Shown here: positions 45,040 to 54,391 of the stretch, in pieces
How positions within the stretch are numbered: position 1 is the stretch's first letter
Layout of the letters: every line of letters starts with the position of its first letter
Virus record (IMG/VR): IMGVR_UViG_3300035181_002389
Location: 1-54,668 of that record
Strand: one strand, 5' to 3'
DNA length: 54,668 nt
DNA from: a virus
Translations under genes and position numbers: made by a program
The notes under the pieces: generated by a model
Seen by the model: the letters and a program-made list of their open reading frames with translations, nothing else
Told to the model about the DNA's origin: nothing
The model's database searches: none

Positions 45040-47172
45040 TTAAACATTTCGTTCTAGTGGTAGGCGTTCGCAACATATATCCACTTTCCATTTGAAACGA
45101 TTTACAGGATTCCATTTTGTTCCATCAAATTGCATCCATGTGTCCCCATACGTACCATATTCAACATAAAGCATTTCATTAAGAACAGTGGAAGAGACTT
45201 CGTTAAACACACCATAATTCTGATCATACATGTATGTTGCTGATTTACCAGATACTTTAGAAAAGACAGCTAATCCATTATGATAGATATCGTATCCTTG
45301 AATAGTTATTGGATCACCAGGATTTGCTGTTGGTAGTGAAGTTGATTGGTCATCAAGCACTCTAACGTTTGGTCTAACATAGTCACGATATGCAAAACGA
45401 TTGATCCCTAACCATGGAGCAATTGAGACAATATATGGATTATCCTCAGATGGATCATGGAGAATTGTAAGTGAATCTACAACTAATGAACGTGTATCTG
45501 TCCATGTCATACCATCAAAAAATTCATATATAAGATTATCTGGAACATTGAGAAAGTGTTTTGTTTTATCTCTTCCTTGATCATTATCTGGATTAGTAAT
45601 TTCAGCAGATAAAAAAATCCCGTACATATACATACCAGAAGGCCATAAATTTCCTCTAAAACCATTTATTGTGCGTAATGTAACTCTAATAGTAAATCTA
45701 TACACACCTTCTTTTTTAATTTTTAGTGTTAAGCCACTTGAAGGATCTGACGCAGAATCTAACTCAATGGTAGAAGTATCTGATGAATTATTATACCAAT
45801 AAGATTCTACTGTCCAGGAATTATAATATTGGTTATCACCTGTTCCTAATTGAGAAAAACCATTAGACAGTGCAATAATGTTTAAAACTGGTGAACTTGC
45901 TCCACTACTTGGAGTAATATTAGCAATAGCATTATTTACATACGTTTCTGTAGCATAGCCAGTTAAAGCACTGGCTTCAAGTTTTGCATCTAGAGCAGCT
46001 TGAAGACCAGAAATATCGCTGATAGTGTGTGTATGAATTACGTTAGCTTTTTGGTTTTCTAAAAGAACGATTCTATTAAAATCATCATGGTGCAAGTAAC
46101 CATCGCTAGTTTCAGAAGCACGTGTTATTCCAATAATTGGAGCTGATGAAACTCCTGTATTTGTAATTGGCGCGTTTACACTAATCTGCTGAATTCCAGA
46201 ACTTCCAGTTACAGATGTAACATCTGTTTCCCAATCAAATGTTAATAGAACGCTGTTGTTGCTAGTGATAATACCTACACGAACATTCTTATAACTGCGT
46301 GGTTTAGTAATCGTTATTTGTCCTACATTATCACAGTATACTGGTTTACCAATGTCTGATTGCCCCCAGTTCCACTGCTCATTAACAACTATTTTACCTG
46401 CAGTAACAACTTCAATCGGTTCATTTTTAACAGCTGCAGTTGTAACAATACCGATTGGGGCTTTACTACTATCAGTATCAAGACCAAAACCTGATGCTTT
46501 ATCAACCAAAGAATCACCAATCATATACACTGTATCAAATGCTGCAAGTGAATTATTGGCAACTGCAACAAGCTGAGATCCCTCTAACTTTACAAGTGAT
46601 CCTGTGTCAATACTAGTAAGAGGAGTTTCACTTGTGAGAAATTCACTCATATCTGACGTTTTTAAAGCACCTCCAAGACCATCATGTAGAATATATCCTG
46701 TACTGAAACCTGGTTCTCCAGGAGCAGCATAAATTCCAACCTGTGAACCAATTGGTTCTGACTGAAGAATTCCACCTGAACTAATAGTAGCTGCAAAAAC
46801 GATAAGTACAACTTCCCACACAGAGCCATTCCAGCGTTTCATTCTGTTGGTTGTTATATCCCACCAAAGCTGTCCAATAACTGGTGTTGGTGCAGTATTT
46901 CCTGTCACAAACCGATAAGGTGATACTTCACGACGATAAGTACCAGTACGCCGATCAATTTCCCAATACAAATATTGGGTATTATTTCCAGAAAAAGGTC
47001 CCCACGCATTTTGAACTGAACGTGTTTCTGAGATCGTATAGTTAGCTGAACCAGATGCAGCAGTTGCCAAAATCGGTCGTTTATCTATAACAATATCAAC
47101 ACCACCATTTTCGTTAAGCTGGATAGAATTTGGCGGTAAAGCTATAAGACCTTGTCTAAATCTAATTTGCAT
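45040..47172 (-). CDS. Tail-fibre or structural adhesin-like protein
   Basis: 710 residues. N-terminal domain with IGQLWWDITTNRMKRWNGSV, a unit found in phage fibre and baseplate proteins. Middle: SDGYLHHDDFNRIVLLENQK, then VIHTHTISDISGLQAALDAK, the fibre-repeat motif (HTH-x-I-x-D-I-x-G-L-Q-A-A-L). C-terminal 250 residues are beta-rich (NPGDPITIQGYDIYHNGLAV). Probably part of a host-recognition fibre. It converges with the glycosyltransferase gene (16 nt apart). Probably expressed late, unlike its neighbours. Confidence 0.8.
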   Translation of the reverse strand: MQIRFRQGLIALPPNSIQLNENGGVDIVIDKRPILATAASGSANYTISETRSVQNAWGPFSGNNTQYLYWEIDRRTGTYRREVSPYRFVTGNTAPTPVIGQLWWDITTNRMKRWNGSVWEVVLIVFAATISSGGILQSEPIGSQVGIYAAPGEPGFSTGYILHDGLGGALKTSDMSEFLTSETPLTSIDTGSLVKLEGSQLVAVANNSLAAFDTVYMIGDSLVDKASGFGLDTDSSKAPIGIVTTAAVKNEPIEVVTAGKIVVNEQWNWGQSDIGKPVYCDNVGQITITKPRSYKNVRVGIITSNNSVLLTFDWETDVTSVTGSSGIQQISVNAPITNTGVSSAPIIGITRASETSDGYLHHDDFNRIVLLENQKANVIHTHTISDISGLQAALDAKLEASALTGYATETYVNNAIANITPSSGASSPVLNIIALSNGFSQLGTGDNQYYNSWTVESYWYNNSSDTSTIELDSASDPSSGLTLKIKKEGVYRFTIRVTLRTINGFRGNLWPSGMYMYGIFLSAEITNPDNDQGRDKTKHFLNVPDNLIYEFFDGMTWTDTRSLVVDSLTILHDPSEDNPYIVSIAPWLGINRFAYRDYVRPNVRVLDDQSTSLPTANPGDPITIQGYDIYHNGLAVFSKVSGKSATYMYDQNYGVFNEVSSTVLNEMLYVEYGTYGDTWMQFDGTKWNPVNRFKWKVDICCERLPLERNV

Positions 47173-47225
47173 TGTAACCTCATAATAAGTAAAGATAATG
47201 TTTATATTTATTCTTCATATAGTAA

Positions 47226-47247
47226 GGGGGCTAAAATTTTAGCCCCC
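47226..47247. terminator. Bidirectional terminator
   Basis: GGGGGCTAAAA/TTTTAGCCCCC perfect palindrome. T-rich on the plus side (TTTTATT) and moderately on the minus side (TTACTAT). It separates the RNR operon (minus) from the fibre gene. Confidence 0.75.
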
Positions 47248-47272
47248 TTTTATTAAAGCACCGCTATCTTTA

Positions 47273-47518
47273 TTAACTTATCTGCTTTTTAAGAGCATCA
47301 AAACCACCAATAAGTTGGCCATCTTTAAAGATTTGTGGGACTGTTTTTGCACTTGGAACACGCTGCTTAAGCTGATCAACCGTCACGTAAGTCTTCTTTG
47401 GGTCTTTAACCTGACCGACATCAATAATGTACTCGGTAAAAGGTAATTTTAGAGATGTTAAAAGTGCTTTTGCTTGTTCACAGTAAGGACAATTAGGTTT
47501 TGAATAAATTTCGTACAT
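47273..47518 (-). CDS. nrdC: Glutaredoxin (NrdC)
   Basis: 81 residues. MYEIYSKPNCPYCEQAKALL with the CPYC active site, VPQIFKDGQLIGGFDAL at the cis-Pro/glutathione-binding end. Reduces ribonucleotide reductase. Ends the nrdA-nrdB-nrdC operon; its start lies 3 nt before the nrdB stop. Confidence 0.92.
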   Translation of the reverse strand: MYEIYSKPNCPYCEQAKALLTSLKLPFTEYIIDVGQVKDPKKTYVTVDQLKQRVPSAKTVPQIFKDGQLIGGFDALKKQIS

Positions 47519-47521
47519 AGT

Positions 47522-48607
47522 TTATAGCTCAGGAAGTTGTTCATAGTTGATATCGCTGCTTAGAGCACCAATTAAATACGCAACAGACTCATTTTCTTGA
47601 AGTGCTGTTTGAGTCTTGTTAGTATTCATATGCTTACCCATCCATGGAAGAGGAGCACTCTTGATGCCAGCATCATATTTAACGCCAATAGCTTTAAAGC
47701 GTTCCTGCGCGGTGTAGTCAACCTGTTCACACATGATCTTTTCATTCAAACCTAGCACAGTACCTTTTTGGAACTGATAATGCGCCCAAGCTTTTTCTTC
47801 AGCAACAACGCTTTCAAGCATATCCATTACTTCAGCCCTGCATTCAAAAGCCACTTCCTTAAATCGTGGATCATCCTTTACGTTTTGGTTGATCATCCAC
47901 GCAGTGGCGTCAGTATGAAGCAGCTCATCGGCAAGAATCAGACTAATAATATTCCCATTGCCAATGAAGATTTTATTTTCCACCATTCCAAGTGAAGTAC
48001 AGAATGAAACCATAAAGCGAATTGCTTCAAGTCCGTATGATGCAATAAGCGCCATGTACACAGCTTTTACCATCTTGTGCATATCAACCTGCACTCCTTG
48101 CTCTACCATGCAATTTAGATGGTGTAGATCAGAGTAGTATTTGTCGATACCACTCAACATGTTCACAATTTCTGACGTGTCATGAATCTGATTAAATTGC
48201 TCGCTGGGCATCTGATAGATGTTGCGAATAATGTGCGAGTACGACTCACTATGAATCTGCTCAAAAGCTGACCACCACAGTACCCAGGCTTCTGCTTCTG
48301 GAACTGAACAGACTGGTGTAAAGACTTGAACAGGAGCTCTACCTTGAATAGAATCAAGGGCTGTCTGACGAAGAAGATTTGATGTAAAAATAAACTTAGT
48401 TGCTTCATTTGCCTTTGAAAAGTCAATCTTGTCCTTAGTCAATGACACTTCATCAGGAATCCAAAAGTTGCCACGCTGTGTCTTTGTAAACTGTGCCAAT
48501 TTTGGATAAGCAAAGTCATCGTATCGTTGAATAGTGACTGACCCTTCTGGATCAAGAAACATCTTTCTTTGTCTATAGTTTGTATGCTTTGCAAAATCCA
48601 TTACCAT
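47522..48607 (-). CDS. nrdB: Ribonucleotide reductase class Ia, beta subunit
   Basis: 361 residues (ATG; second ATG two codons on is possible). Iron ligands: Asp in TALDSIQGR, Glu in VPEAEAWVLW, Glu-x-x-His in AFEQIHSESYSHIIRNIY (also carrying the radical Tyr), and Glu/His in ILADELLHTDAT. This fits the tyrosyl-radical class Ia/T4 NrdB type. Supplies the radical to NrdA. Confidence 0.95.
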   Translation of the reverse strand: MVMDFAKHTNYRQRKMFLDPEGSVTIQRYDDFAYPKLAQFTKTQRGNFWIPDEVSLTKDKIDFSKANEATKFIFTSNLLRQTALDSIQGRAPVQVFTPVCSVPEAEAWVLWWSAFEQIHSESYSHIIRNIYQMPSEQFNQIHDTSEIVNMLSGIDKYYSDLHHLNCMVEQGVQVDMHKMVKAVYMALIASYGLEAIRFMVSFCTSLGMVENKIFIGNGNIISLILADELLHTDATAWMINQNVKDDPRFKEVAFECRAEVMDMLESVVAEEKAWAHYQFQKGTVLGLNEKIMCEQVDYTAQERFKAIGVKYDAGIKSAPLPWMGKHMNTNKTQTALQENESVAYLIGALSSDINYEQLPEL

Positions 48608-48740
48608 TTTACTTTATACCCTCAATTAAGAAAAATTAAAGTCACAGACTCATCAATTGTAAGCTTATTGAAGGGTGTTTAAAAACACACTTCAAATCAT
48701 TCTTGTAGTTAAGATAACAGGCCTATAACTTTTTCAGTGC

Positions 48741-51074
48741 TTATAGAACACATGACTCGCACGTTTGCTCTGATTCTGATTCAGGCTCTGGAATATTATT
48801 TTTGAAATCACCAATGTCTTTAACAGATTCCATAGCCGCCTGTTTCTCAACAAGAGCATAATACAAAGATTTGCCACCCCATTTATGGAAAAGCATGTGC
48901 GCTTTAATAACATCATTAATGTCAATCTTTCCGTCTGGATAGTTTCTTGGTGAGAAGAACATGTCAGTGGAAATGCCTTGATCAATGTACGCTTGAAGAA
49001 CTGCAGAGGTCTTTAGATACCCCAGACAATCTTTTTGTTGCCACAGAAGCTGATAGTAATTCTTCAACCGCTTGTATTCTGGAACAACCTGAATGATATC
49101 ACCACCTTTAGAACGCTTAGTAACTATCAGCTCTTTAGCAAGATTGATGCCATTCGTTGAATTAATGCAGACGCTTGAGCTTTCAACTGGAGCAATAGCA
49201 CCCCAAGTCGCATTGCGCACACCATACATCTTCATTTTTTCACGAAGCCCTTCCCAGTCTAAATCTTCTGATGGTGTAAAATCAGTCAGCTCATTAACTC
49301 CAGCAGCTCTTCGCTCCCATGGAAACACGCCTTTACCATACCAGGTGTTATCTGATTCTAGGCATTTGCCCTTTTCCTTAGCGAGGTCGACGCTCATTTC
49401 TGTTAGATAAAAGGCTTGATGCTCTATCCATCGTTTTACTTCTGCAAGAGCTTCAGCTTCACCATATTTTAACTTGCGCTTAGCATGCCAGTAAGCAAGA
49501 TTTGTAACTCCAATTCCAAGCGGTTCAAACTCCTTATTATGCATGAACGAATGAATGGATAAGAAATCTTGATACTGCAAAATGTTATGCAAGAAGCGGT
49601 GCAACAATCGCAGAGGGCGCCGCATATCTTCAGGATTACGAAACGCTCCCCAGTTGCAAGAGCCGAGCGTGCACAGGGCAATCCTCCCACTTGGATCATC
49701 AACAGTTTGAAATGGCTTCGTGGGAAGCATAATTTCTGTACAAAGATTGGTTTGATAGATCGGATGAACCTTAGTGTCAAATGATCCTTGGTTAGAAACA
49801 TTATCAATGTTAAGGATATAAATGCGCCCAGTTTCCATGCGCTCTGTCAAAATCCAATCCTTAAACACAGTTTCAGCTGGAACAACCTTCTTAGTTAAAT
49901 CCTTCTTGCTTTCATACTCAACATACAACTCTTCAAACAGTTTTGAATCAGAGTAGAAAGCTTCATAAAGATCAGGCACCTGATTTGGGTCAAAGAACGT
50001 AATGTTCCCACGCTCTTTAAAACGACGCCAAAAGAACGAGCTAAGCACCACGCAGTAGTCCAACTGTCTAACACGTGTTTCTTCTGTTCCTTTGTTGTTC
50101 TTTAGAACAATGTAGTCATCAAACTGGTAATGCCAAATAGGCATATTAATCGTGGCTGACGCGTTACGAATTCCGCCCTGTGAACAGGACCGCAAATCGC
50201 CATACCATTTCTTTAAAAATGGCAAAATGCCAGTATGCATCACTTCTCCACCACGAATTGGAGCGCCCAGAGGACGTAGCCGACCAATGTCCAGCCCAAT
50301 ACCAGCTCTCTTAGAAGCATAGTCAGCCATGATTTGCCCAGTAGCAAAAATAGATTTTAGTGTGTCGTCTGTCTTTAGAAGAACACATGAGCTAAACTGT
50401 TTAGTCTTTGTTCCCAAACCAGCAAGAACTGGTGTGGCTAGAGTGAACAGGCCATCAGAAGCTGCATTGTAAAAATCCTTTACCCACTTTAAACGATCTT
50501 TAGTTTCCACGTGAAATGCTGTTGCTGCGGCTATCATGTAACGAACCTGCGGTGTTTCGACAATTTTACCTGTGGCACGGTTCCTAACTAGATATTTGTC
50601 AACAAGCTGTTCAACAGCTGCAAATGTCATGAGCTCATCTTTAGAGTGATCAATGCAGTTGTTGAGATAATTCCAATCTTCTTCAGTATACCAATCAAGC
50701 AGTTCACTCGTGTATAAACCTAGTTCAATGTTCTTCTTAACAATTTCAAGTAAGTGAGGAGGTTGATAGGTACCATAAACGTCCTTGCGTAGCATGCTAA
50801 TGCGTTGCTTACCTGCCACGTACTGATAGTTGACGTTTCCATAAGGGTTAGATTCTTCATCAATGAGACCAACCATTGCTCGAAGTGCTATTTGATCAAG
50901 CTCAATTGTTGTCATTCCATTATAGAAATGAGGACTAGCGGCAATTTCAATCATTGAAGGTGATACATCTGCTACGCCCTCGCAAACTTTTGCGATTTGG
51001 GCTTGCCATTTTTGGAGTTGAAACAGTTCCTTTTGACCACTTCTTTTTGTGATATAAATCTCATTTTTTGTCAT
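48741..51074 (-). CDS. nrdA: Ribonucleotide reductase class Ia, alpha subunit
   Basis: 777 residues from the ATG at 51074 (GGAGAAAATACTAAAA before it); a TTG six codons earlier was rejected. N-terminal ATP-cone (TKRSGQKELFQLQKW...), redox Cys230 (FSSCVLLK), active-site N-L-C-T-E-I (YQTNLCTEIMLP), Tyr pair in the C-terminal part (KNYYQLLWQQKD) and C-terminal redox CESCVL. Reduces ribonucleotides with nrdB and nrdC downstream. 130-nt gap to nrdB has no clear signal. Confidence 0.95.
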   Translation of the reverse strand: MTKNEIYITKRSGQKELFQLQKWQAQIAKVCEGVADVSPSMIEIAASPHFYNGMTTIELDQIALRAMVGLIDEESNPYGNVNYQYVAGKQRISMLRKDVYGTYQPPHLLEIVKKNIELGLYTSELLDWYTEEDWNYLNNCIDHSKDELMTFAAVEQLVDKYLVRNRATGKIVETPQVRYMIAAATAFHVETKDRLKWVKDFYNAASDGLFTLATPVLAGLGTKTKQFSSCVLLKTDDTLKSIFATGQIMADYASKRAGIGLDIGRLRPLGAPIRGGEVMHTGILPFLKKWYGDLRSCSQGGIRNASATINMPIWHYQFDDYIVLKNNKGTEETRVRQLDYCVVLSSFFWRRFKERGNITFFDPNQVPDLYEAFYSDSKLFEELYVEYESKKDLTKKVVPAETVFKDWILTERMETGRIYILNIDNVSNQGSFDTKVHPIYQTNLCTEIMLPTKPFQTVDDPSGRIALCTLGSCNWGAFRNPEDMRRPLRLLHRFLHNILQYQDFLSIHSFMHNKEFEPLGIGVTNLAYWHAKRKLKYGEAEALAEVKRWIEHQAFYLTEMSVDLAKEKGKCLESDNTWYGKGVFPWERRAAGVNELTDFTPSEDLDWEGLREKMKMYGVRNATWGAIAPVESSSVCINSTNGINLAKELIVTKRSKGGDIIQVVPEYKRLKNYYQLLWQQKDCLGYLKTSAVLQAYIDQGISTDMFFSPRNYPDGKIDINDVIKAHMLFHKWGGKSLYYALVEKQAAMESVKDIGDFKNNIPEPESESEQTCESCVL

Positions 51075-51190
51075 TTTTAGTATTTTCTCCAAGCTCTAAA
51101 ATCAACACATTTTACAATATTAATATTGTAAATACTTTGATGAGCAAATGTTTAGACAATAATAGACACCATTTAATGTCTATTAAAGGA

Positions 51191-51775
51191 TTAATTTTTA
51201 AGCTCGTTTAAAACAAATTGTGTAACCTCATCAATACGGCGCAACCAACCATTTAAAAAGACTCGTTGTGATGGATCTTTTTGAACAATAATCTGATAAA
51301 AATTTCTTCTAATATCTGATAAACGATTGATTATTTCTTCTTGCCCAATGTCGTTAATAGCAGCTAAGGTCATATCTCCAATAATACCATCTTCCTGGAC
51401 TCCTGCAGCTCTTTGAAGAAACTTACAAGCTCTGATAACTCCATGATTGACACAACCATCAAAATGCATGATGTTTAATGGACAATCTAGTTTATCACAA
51501 GAACCTGTATTCCAGTACTCACGTTCATAAATGTCAAGAGCACTTTGCAAATCTAAGTTTCTTACGTTAATTCCAGGATTGGCTCGTTGAGCTATACCGT
51601 ATTTTGTTTCACCACCACGATCTTGCGGAATATTTACATATCCCACCTTTCTACGTTGTTCACTAGTTTCAATCCTTCCTTGCTGTACATCTGGATCATC
51701 AGGATTCCAAAATGGTCCAACTTCATAAAGCATTGCATGATTGAATGCACATAGAAATACGTTATTTTCTTGCAT
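51191..51775 (-). CDS. Endolysin, GH108-type muramidase with PG-binding domain
   Basis: 194 residues from the ATG at 51775 (GGAATATTATC before it). AMLYEVGPFW has the Glu18 expected for catalysis in GH108, VNIPQDRGGETKYGIAQRAN is the substrate-groove signature (GGETKYGI), then LDIYEREYWNTGSCDKLDCP and FDGCVNHGVIRACKFLQRAA followed by the VQEDGIIGDMTLAAIN peptidoglycan-binding-like end. Lyses the cell wall. An insertion (PDVQQGRIETSEQRRK) sits between the catalytic Glu and the GGETKYG motif. Confidence 0.85.
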   Translation of the reverse strand: MQENNVFLCAFNHAMLYEVGPFWNPDDPDVQQGRIETSEQRRKVGYVNIPQDRGGETKYGIAQRANPGINVRNLDLQSALDIYEREYWNTGSCDKLDCPLNIMHFDGCVNHGVIRACKFLQRAAGVQEDGIIGDMTLAAINDIGQEEIINRLSDIRRNFYQIIVQKDPSQRVFLNGWLRRIDEVTQFVLNELKN

Positions 51776-51842
51776 GATAATATTCCATATATTCATATAA
51801 TGGGATATTTATTCATGCCCCGGTGATGGAGTAAATTTCGGA

Positions 51843-52358
51843 TTACAATGAAAAGACATCACCAACTACCTTGTTATTGAGATATTTTCCAAGATCATGT
51901 GGGCCCACTACAACTGTTGATTGAATTTGTTTTTCAACGTTTAGCATAACTGGACCAACTGGACACACTAGCGCTGTACCCTTGTTAATCATTGGGTGAA
52001 CTAAAGCCATCTTATCAGTATAATCGATAACCATAATATCAAATGTGCGAAGCTTCATTTCATCAGGTGAAAATGCAAAAGCAGTGTGCTTGACCCCAGC
52101 GCATGATTGAATAGGAACAGTATCCAACTGATAGGTTTCTCGATCAGTAACTAGAATTTGCCATGTAGCCGGAACCCAAAACTCTGTGTTGTTAATACGA
52201 AGCTTGATAGCAGCACCTGATGTTTCTTCAAGATACGTGATGGGTTGAAGCATAAAGTCACACAAAGGACCGTTGAAAATCCAATTATACTTAATAACAA
52301 TTGGAGCAGTAAGAGAATCAATTAAATATGGTTTACCGTAATCTGCTAAAACTTGCAT
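51843..52358 (-). CDS. Conserved phage hypothetical protein
   Basis: 171 residues. Beta-rich throughout: APIVIKYNWIFNGPLCDFML, then FAFSPDEMKLRTFDIMVIDY, LVHPMINKGTALVCPVGPVM. GTAL/CPVGP blocks appear conserved. Three nt after UvsW, so cotranscribed. The role is unknown; a structural or accessory replication factor is possible. Confidence 0.68.
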   Translation of the reverse strand: MQVLADYGKPYLIDSLTAPIVIKYNWIFNGPLCDFMLQPITYLEETSGAAIKLRINNTEFWVPATWQILVTDRETYQLDTVPIQSCAGVKHTAFAFSPDEMKLRTFDIMVIDYTDKMALVHPMINKGTALVCPVGPVMLNVEKQIQSTVVVGPHDLGKYLNNKVVGDVFSL

Positions 52359-52361
52359 TGT

Positions 52362-53834
52362 TTATTCCTTTACTTTCAATACTTCTTTTTTTAGAATTGT
52401 GTATGAAGCATCCTTATAATACTTCTCTCGTTCTTTATAATGCTTTCGTGCCCATTTTAGCTTAGAGTGCACATCAACAACATGTACCGATTCCTTGTCA
52501 CGACCTAATCGTAAACCACGACCAATTGACTGAATAGCTTTAACGAATGATTTACCAGCATCAACAAGCATAAGATTAAATACCCGATCAATAGAAATAC
52601 CCGTTGATGCAATACCTGATGATGCGATAACAATTAAACCGTCATGTGTTTCAAACATCTCATAGTGCTCTTTGCGAAGATCCTTCGGTGATTCACCATA
52701 TAAAAATACTGCGTCCTTTATGAGCGCTGCAAGTTTCTCACCAAAAGGAATTGAATTTACAAGCACAAGAGTATTACCATGTTCAGCACACTTTGAAATA
52801 ATTAAGTCAGCAATCATCTCCATGCGACGCGTGCTCTTAGAGAGAAACGCGCGCTCAGCTGCATAATCCGGAAATTCTTCATGAACATACGTTTCATTTA
52901 ATTCTACAGGTTGAATTTCAATTTTAGCAAGAAACCCGTTCTTGATAAGCCATGATGCCGGAATAGTGCGAAGAATTGGCCCAATAGAAGCAATAAGGGA
53001 AAGCTGATCAGCCTCTGGTTTTGGAAATGTTCCAGTGACACCAAAACGAAATGGGATGTGTTTACCATTCTCATTGATAAGTTTTTGAGCGATCGCAGCC
53101 TTTATTCCATGCGCCTCATCCCAAATAAGTACTTGGAATTCTCTAAGAATAGATGGATTGTATTGAAGTGCCTGCCACGTAGCAACGACGTGGGTGTGTT
53201 CAATGTCTTTGCTATCCCCAGAGTACTCACCTACATCAAGTTGAAGCAGCTCATACCATTCTTTTGTTTGCGCGACAAGATCACCAGACGGGACGATAGT
53301 GATGATTTTGTAACCATGATTTCCATAAAAATAAGAAATAGCTGCGGTGATGGACGTTTTACCTGCACCAGTACCAGCAATGATAAATCCTGATCCAGCA
53401 TTGATAGCGTCATGCACGCACTGAAGCTGATACGGGCGAAGTTCAAACTTTTTTCCTGGACGAATCTCAATATCGCCCATAATATCGAGCCCTTCTGCTG
53501 CTACAGCAATTCCTTCGTCATCAGTGCGAGATATCTTACCAGTTACAGAAGGATTTTCCCAGACTCTACGTTCATCACGTAATTCAATTTCATACCCCCA
53601 TTTTTCAATGTATGGAAGAATTTGCTCAATGAGTCGAACATATGTTTTCCCAGTACGCTGGAAAAATCTGATGCGTCCATCCCACTGCCCCAATCGATAC
53701 TTCGGTTGGAAAAAATATCCGTCAACATGTGGTGCAAACGCATTCCACAATTGTTCAGTATGCTCTGTAGAAAGTCCAGTAAAATAACACCAAACCTCAT
53801 CCTTAACTGTTAGAAAACATTTCTTACCTGTCAT
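52362..53834 (-). CDS. uvsW: UvsW-type SF2 helicase
   Basis: 490 residues. N-terminal UvsW substrate-binding fold (FLTVKDEVWCYFTGLSTEHT; WDGRIRFFQRTGKTYV), ELRPYQLQCV Q-motif region, Walker A GTGAGKT (154-160), DEAH at 239-242, C-terminal SIGRGLRLGRDKESVHVVDV motif VI. T4 UvsW unwinds branched DNA and R-loops, shifting replication from origins to recombination. Length (T4: 503) fits. Operon with flanking genes (4-nt overlap upstream). Confidence 0.93.
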   Translation of the reverse strand: MTGKKCFLTVKDEVWCYFTGLSTEHTEQLWNAFAPHVDGYFFQPKYRLGQWDGRIRFFQRTGKTYVRLIEQILPYIEKWGYEIELRDERRVWENPSVTGKISRTDDEGIAVAAEGLDIMGDIEIRPGKKFELRPYQLQCVHDAINAGSGFIIAGTGAGKTSITAAISYFYGNHGYKIITIVPSGDLVAQTKEWYELLQLDVGEYSGDSKDIEHTHVVATWQALQYNPSILREFQVLIWDEAHGIKAAIAQKLINENGKHIPFRFGVTGTFPKPEADQLSLIASIGPILRTIPASWLIKNGFLAKIEIQPVELNETYVHEEFPDYAAERAFLSKSTRRMEMIADLIISKCAEHGNTLVLVNSIPFGEKLAALIKDAVFLYGESPKDLRKEHYEMFETHDGLIVIASSGIASTGISIDRVFNLMLVDAGKSFVKAIQSIGRGLRLGRDKESVHVVDVHSKLKWARKHYKEREKYYKDASYTILKKEVLKVKE

Positions 53835-54391
53835 TTTGAAAGCAACTTCACATAGAACACGCCATCACCCACGTCATTGTTTGGCACATAAGGAATAAAA
53901 TGACGCGTAATGTTAAGGTCTTGTATTAGTTTTTCCCAATTTACTTCGACGTGCGCATTTGATACCAATTGTATTGTGTTTATGAACTTACACAGTCCAA
54001 TCATCTCACGAGGCGTAATTGGGTTCTGTTCTCGCAACTCTAAATATGTATTATCTGGTAGTACTATTAGATAAACAACTGACGTGATTGGTTGTATTTG
54101 AAAGTTGGGTGTGGTTGTTGATAGAATGTTTGAACACTCTGTGGTTTGTGATGCCGCTTCAGTGTCAGTTATAAGTATTGTTGAAACATTAGCATATTCA
54201 TCATTATTAGAAAATGTTGGAATAGAACCTATAACAGTCATATTATCATCTGTAATACCTGAAACAGAACTGCCCATTATAGTTGTGTTCGTTGTGTAAT
54301 TAACTTGCTCAGATTTGGTCATATTAATGTTAGTGTTAGTTGTGTCAATCACAGAATTATCCATAATGCCAAAATTTTCATAATTGATCAT
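53831..54391 (-). CDS. Hypothetical protein between UvsW and UvsY
   Basis: 186 residues. The first half is Thr/Asn/Ser-rich and low-complexity (NTNINMTKSEQVNYTTNT); the second half is folded: VVYLIVLPDNTYLELREQNP and ITPREMIGLCKFINTI, ending DVGDGVFYVKLLSK. Start and stop overlap neighbours by 4 nt each (ATGA). In T4 the uvsY.-2 gene lies in this place; homology is not visible. Confidence 0.68.
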   Translation of the reverse strand: MINYENFGIMDNSVIDTTNTNINMTKSEQVNYTTNTTIMGSSVSGITDDNMTVIGSIPTFSNNDEYANVSTILITDTEAASQTTECSNILSTTTPNFQIQPITSVVYLIVLPDNTYLELREQNPITPREMIGLCKFINTIQLVSNAHVEVNWEKLIQDLNITRHFIPYVPNNDVGDGVFYVKLLSK